NCBI RefSeq assembly: GCF_035582795.1
Contig: NC_134368.1
Location: 30,440,501-30,504,500, forward strand
DNA length: 64,000 nucleotides
Reading direction: 5' to 3'
Source: Mycteria americana
Lineage: Eukaryota > Chordata > Aves > Ciconiiformes > Ciconiidae
Under the pieces are notes generated by a model. It was not told the origin of the DNA. It saw only the letters and a program-made list of their open reading frames with translations, and did not search any database. Of this stretch, positions 8,901 through 64,000 are shown in pieces. The position numbers and the translations under genes are program-made. Numbering within the stretch: position 1 is the stretch's first letter; each line of letters opens with the position of its first letter.

Positions 8901-11900
8901 TGATCGGGTGGGTTTGTGCCCAGCTCAGAGGGTCCATGTTGCAACTTCTGTAACTTGTGTAGGGGAAGAGTCTACAAATGTTTCCTAAATTAGTGATGGT
9001 CTTGGCAGCAACTGACTGAGGACCCTGTAGAATCTCAGGTGGGAAAGGATGTCTGTTACTGCTGCTACCCTTGAGCTAATCAAACACTTGAAGTTAACAT
9101 CAAATTGACATCCACAGTAGGTAGTAGAGCATCATTCATGAACAAACCACCCAACAGTATTCACTTACTGTGCACACTTCTATTCCATGTAGAAAGTCTC
9201 TTGCACCTGTTCTTCATCACTAGAAAATGATTGAGAAATGCTATGCAAAAACTAGGTCACTTCTGCTGGTACAGCTGGTCTGCATTTAGCTAAGCTGGTG
9301 TTCTTGTCTTGTAGCCTAAAGCCAAAGAAAGCTTGTGGTTAATGCACCTTGAGGGACAGTTCTGACCAACTGCTGAGGAAGGGAGTCACTGATGTTACTG
9401 ATCTTGGTAAATGAGTTGCCCATCTTTACTTCCACGAGGTTATTAAGGGAAGTGACACTTTAAAAGCTCAAAGTATGAGCCTGCGTCTGCCTTGTTTCCT
9501 CTTGTACCTGCAGGTGCTGCACAAAGAGCTGTGCACTTAGTGGCTCACACATGAAGAGTTTAGTTTAGCTGTCTGCCATCAGGGAAGGATCAAACTCCCA
9601 CACCTGTCTGGGATTGGGTTTGCAACTAGGAATTGTACTTCTAGAGTTGGGTAGTAATGGCAGAACCAGCTTGGTTACTCCCAGATCATGTTCTCCAAGG
9701 CCTATTGGTGCTGTCTGGGGTAATGGCCTCTGTAGGGACACTGCACTTTAGGAAAGTGTTACAAGCTGACTCTGGGACTACAGCATGACCATCTGAGCAG
9801 ATTCACAAGCTAGTAAAACCTATACCCCACTAGTCTACCCTGTAGCCAAGGAGTTGGGTAAACTTAGAGGCAAATATACTTTTCTGGGAATGCTAATAAA
9901 GCTGTTAATTTTGAAACTGAGCATAGTAACACACAAACCCTTTTGCAGAACTCTTGAGGTAGCTTCTATTTGGAAAGACTGATCTATCCTGGCTATATCA
10001 AACTTACCTATGCCTGTCGCCAGCTTACTTGAGACCATGCTAAAGGGAGAACCAGTCTGAGCCCATGCTGTGTAACAGCTTCAGTGCCAGGTGGTCTTGC
10101 ATCTCTAAATGGAAGCTAGTGTATGGCAGGGTAGGCCAACATTGTGCTTTGTACCAACAAATGTCCATTTAGAGGGGCAGTGAGTGTTAATTCTGCAGGC
10201 TTATCTCATCTTGCTGTAGATTCCTGCTTTATTTTAACATGCCCCTTGAAGTTGCTGCAGTAACTATGGCTTAATGTCTCAGCACCAATTTATTGCCAAG
10301 TAATTTTATTTATTCTCACTGCATTCATTATTATAGCAGCATGAGGCATTCTGGGAACAAGTAGACCTACCACCCCCAGAACGGGGTACTGTTTTATTTC
10401 ACGCTTCTACCGGAAGCGTTTTCCCTTGTATCACAGTAAAAGGAAATATCCTTTGCTTTACCAGCTCACTCAAAGACTTTCACAGTAAGTTCTATCTTTG
10501 CCCTGTTCCACTTGAAAACTACAACTGCAGCCGGGCAGCTTTCTGTGGTAGGTGCATGTGCCTTGCACTCACCTGTAGTTACAGTAACGAGCAGTGGCAA
10601 GTCTCCAGCCTGAGAAGGAACACACTTGAGGCCCCCTCTGCAGCCATCTACCCATAGTCTGCCTCAGCTTGCGATCTGGGGTGTCTTTATTTCTGAACAT
10701 ATTTCCCTCTAAGGATGTTCTTCAATGTGTTTTCCTGTTTGCCTCCCCCATTCTAACAGCTGTAGTCTGTTCCCAGTGGATGCAGTGTGAGAGACTGACT
10801 GTGATGAGTCTGTGCACCTTGGTAATGAGTTTGAGAACTTAAGCTCTGTGCCATGTCAGTATGAAGTCATATGGCAACTCATAGCATTATGAGCAGTTCA
10901 GTGCTTCCTATTTATACAGATGTCCTCGCAAGCATTGCTTTGAGGATTACTTGCGGTGAATACAGTGACTCTTACACAATTATGATCAGTAATAGCCTAA
11001 AGTTAAACTTAGTACATCTTAGAGTTGTCATCCCCACTAACTACAGTCAAAGCAGCAGTTGCTTCTGTTTGCTAAGATGTAGAACAGGCTTAGCTGATCT
11101 GAACTGTATGGAGTGCTTCAACAGCAAGCAGTCCAAACAAGCAGTTGACAAAGGCTCCAAGGGGCAGGTAGCAGCAAAGAGCTGGCCCTGCTTTCATCAG
11201 CTACTGCAAGTTTTTGAGGCTTGGAGGAATTTAATATCACCCATATTAAACAAGCTTTCCTTCCTCTTGTAGCATTTCTCAGTTCTGCAGTAGCTCTACA
11301 TGTCATTCCTCTTACATAAATATATTCAATGCTTTTACTGCTTGATGCCAAAGTACAGTTCTCTGTCCTTTTCCACTTTACGGCCCTGTCATGTCCTCGA
11401 CAGCATACACTGCCTATCATGTTCCTAGACTCAGCGGAAAGAAGGAAAGCTACTCATGACCTATGTGATTATGCAAAGCAGAAAGGAACAGTCTTCGTGC
11501 TGCCAATGCTTCAAAGATATCTTGAACTTGCCTTGTACAGCTTTTTTATGAAGAGATTCTTTTGCATCTGTTAGCTCAATACTATATTCATTGCATCTTA
11601 CAGAAGATGTCTGATGTTTCACTTGTTTTTAGACAGCTTTACCATAGATTTGGCACAGACCTGGCACCAGGTAACATAGGGTGACAGCTTATGCAGCAGT
11701 TAAGAGCAAGTAATTTTGGAGAAGCAGATATAGGAGCAACCAGCAAAAAGAACCACACTGAAATTGGTGTAATGCTTTCTTGGTGAAGAGACTTGCTGGG
11801 GGCAAAGGGAAGGACTCTCTAAAACCAGAACAAGCCGCACAGTGGAAGTTTGGAAATAGTTCTTTCATGAAGTTAAAGAACTATCAAGACTGTCTATGGA

Positions 11901-12150
11901 GTGTGATGCAGGTCCCAATTTCCACTAGTCATTGTAAATAGAGGAAGATGTATAATGTAAGGAATTATACGTATAAATTCAGGTTTGAGTTGCATGACAT
12001 CCTTTAACAGCTTCAGAAGATGCCTAGCAAAATGCTGTTGCATTGACAGGACATAAAAGGAAAAAAAAGCATGATTTCAGGGCACCCAGGCCTCTACTGT
12101 CAGTGTTTAGTCTGTTTAGCTAAAGTATTTAAACTCTAGCTTGTAAAAAT
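8900..12150. other. Gene-free spacer between ZAR1 and FRYL 3' ends
   Basis: The spacer is about 3.2 kb between two converging genes. Open frames here (the longest is 133 codons at 10871-11272 on plus) lack recognisable protein similarity, and I see no splice architecture. Extra AATAAA-type signals on the minus strand at about 10226 and 10304-10312 could extend FRYL transcripts, but the signal at 12176 fits better. Confidence 0.5.
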
Positions 12151-12154
12151 ACAC

Positions 12155-64000
<51,846 letters not shown>

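Noticed and set aside
10226-10312. Minus-strand AATAAA signals as FRYL 3' end
   Set aside because: They would imply a 3' UTR of about 3.7 kb; the signal at 12176 is closer and fits the usual length better, though alternative use is possible.
10871-11272. 133-codon plus-strand frame between ZAR1 and FRYL
   Set aside because: No recognisable domain or splice context; an equally long antisense frame overlaps it.

Overview
The window looks like bird nuclear DNA. It carries a 5'-truncated CR1 LINE with the avian-type 3' terminal repeat, a second CR1 3' tail, compact GC-rich promoters and AT-rich introns. It holds three conserved vertebrate genes in the order SLC10A4 (+), ZAR1 (+), FRYL (-), the order I recall for human chromosome 4p11 and its avian counterpart. 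There is no prokaryotic content, CRISPR array, tRNA or rRNA that I can see. Layout: 1-4568 is left intergenic DNA, with a GC-rich patch near 830-1040 and a CpG island from about 4000. SLC10A4 runs 4569-6683 in three exons and encodes a 370-residue orphan SLC10 transporter. ZAR1 runs 7369-8758 in four exons and encodes 377 residues; it is an oocyte RNA-binding protein with a 12-cysteine C-terminal zinc domain. About 3.3 kb of gene-free DNA separates ZAR1 from the convergent FRYL 3' end. From about 12155 to the right edge everything lies within FRYL on the minus strand. I assembled 30 consecutive FRYL coding exons from splice sites and phase. They total 4814 bp, stay in frame throughout, and encode the last ~1603 residues and the stop codon. 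The 5' half of FRYL is beyond the right edge. The genes are neighbours rather than a pathway: SLC10A4 is a neuronal vesicle transporter, ZAR1 a maternal mRNA regulator, and FRYL a giant scaffold linked to NDR-kinase and cell-morphogenesis signalling. I found no undescribed molecular system. The most interesting content is FRYL splicing architecture: a 9-bp and an 18-bp in-frame microexon, each with a UGC just upstream; a 183-bp exon that may be optional; a candidate 69-bp cassette exon; a candidate 25-bp poison exon; a NAGNAG acceptor; two ~31-32-base poly-G (poly-C in the transcript) tracts within 45 bases of splice sites; and a CR1 insertion ending ~30 bases from a donor site.
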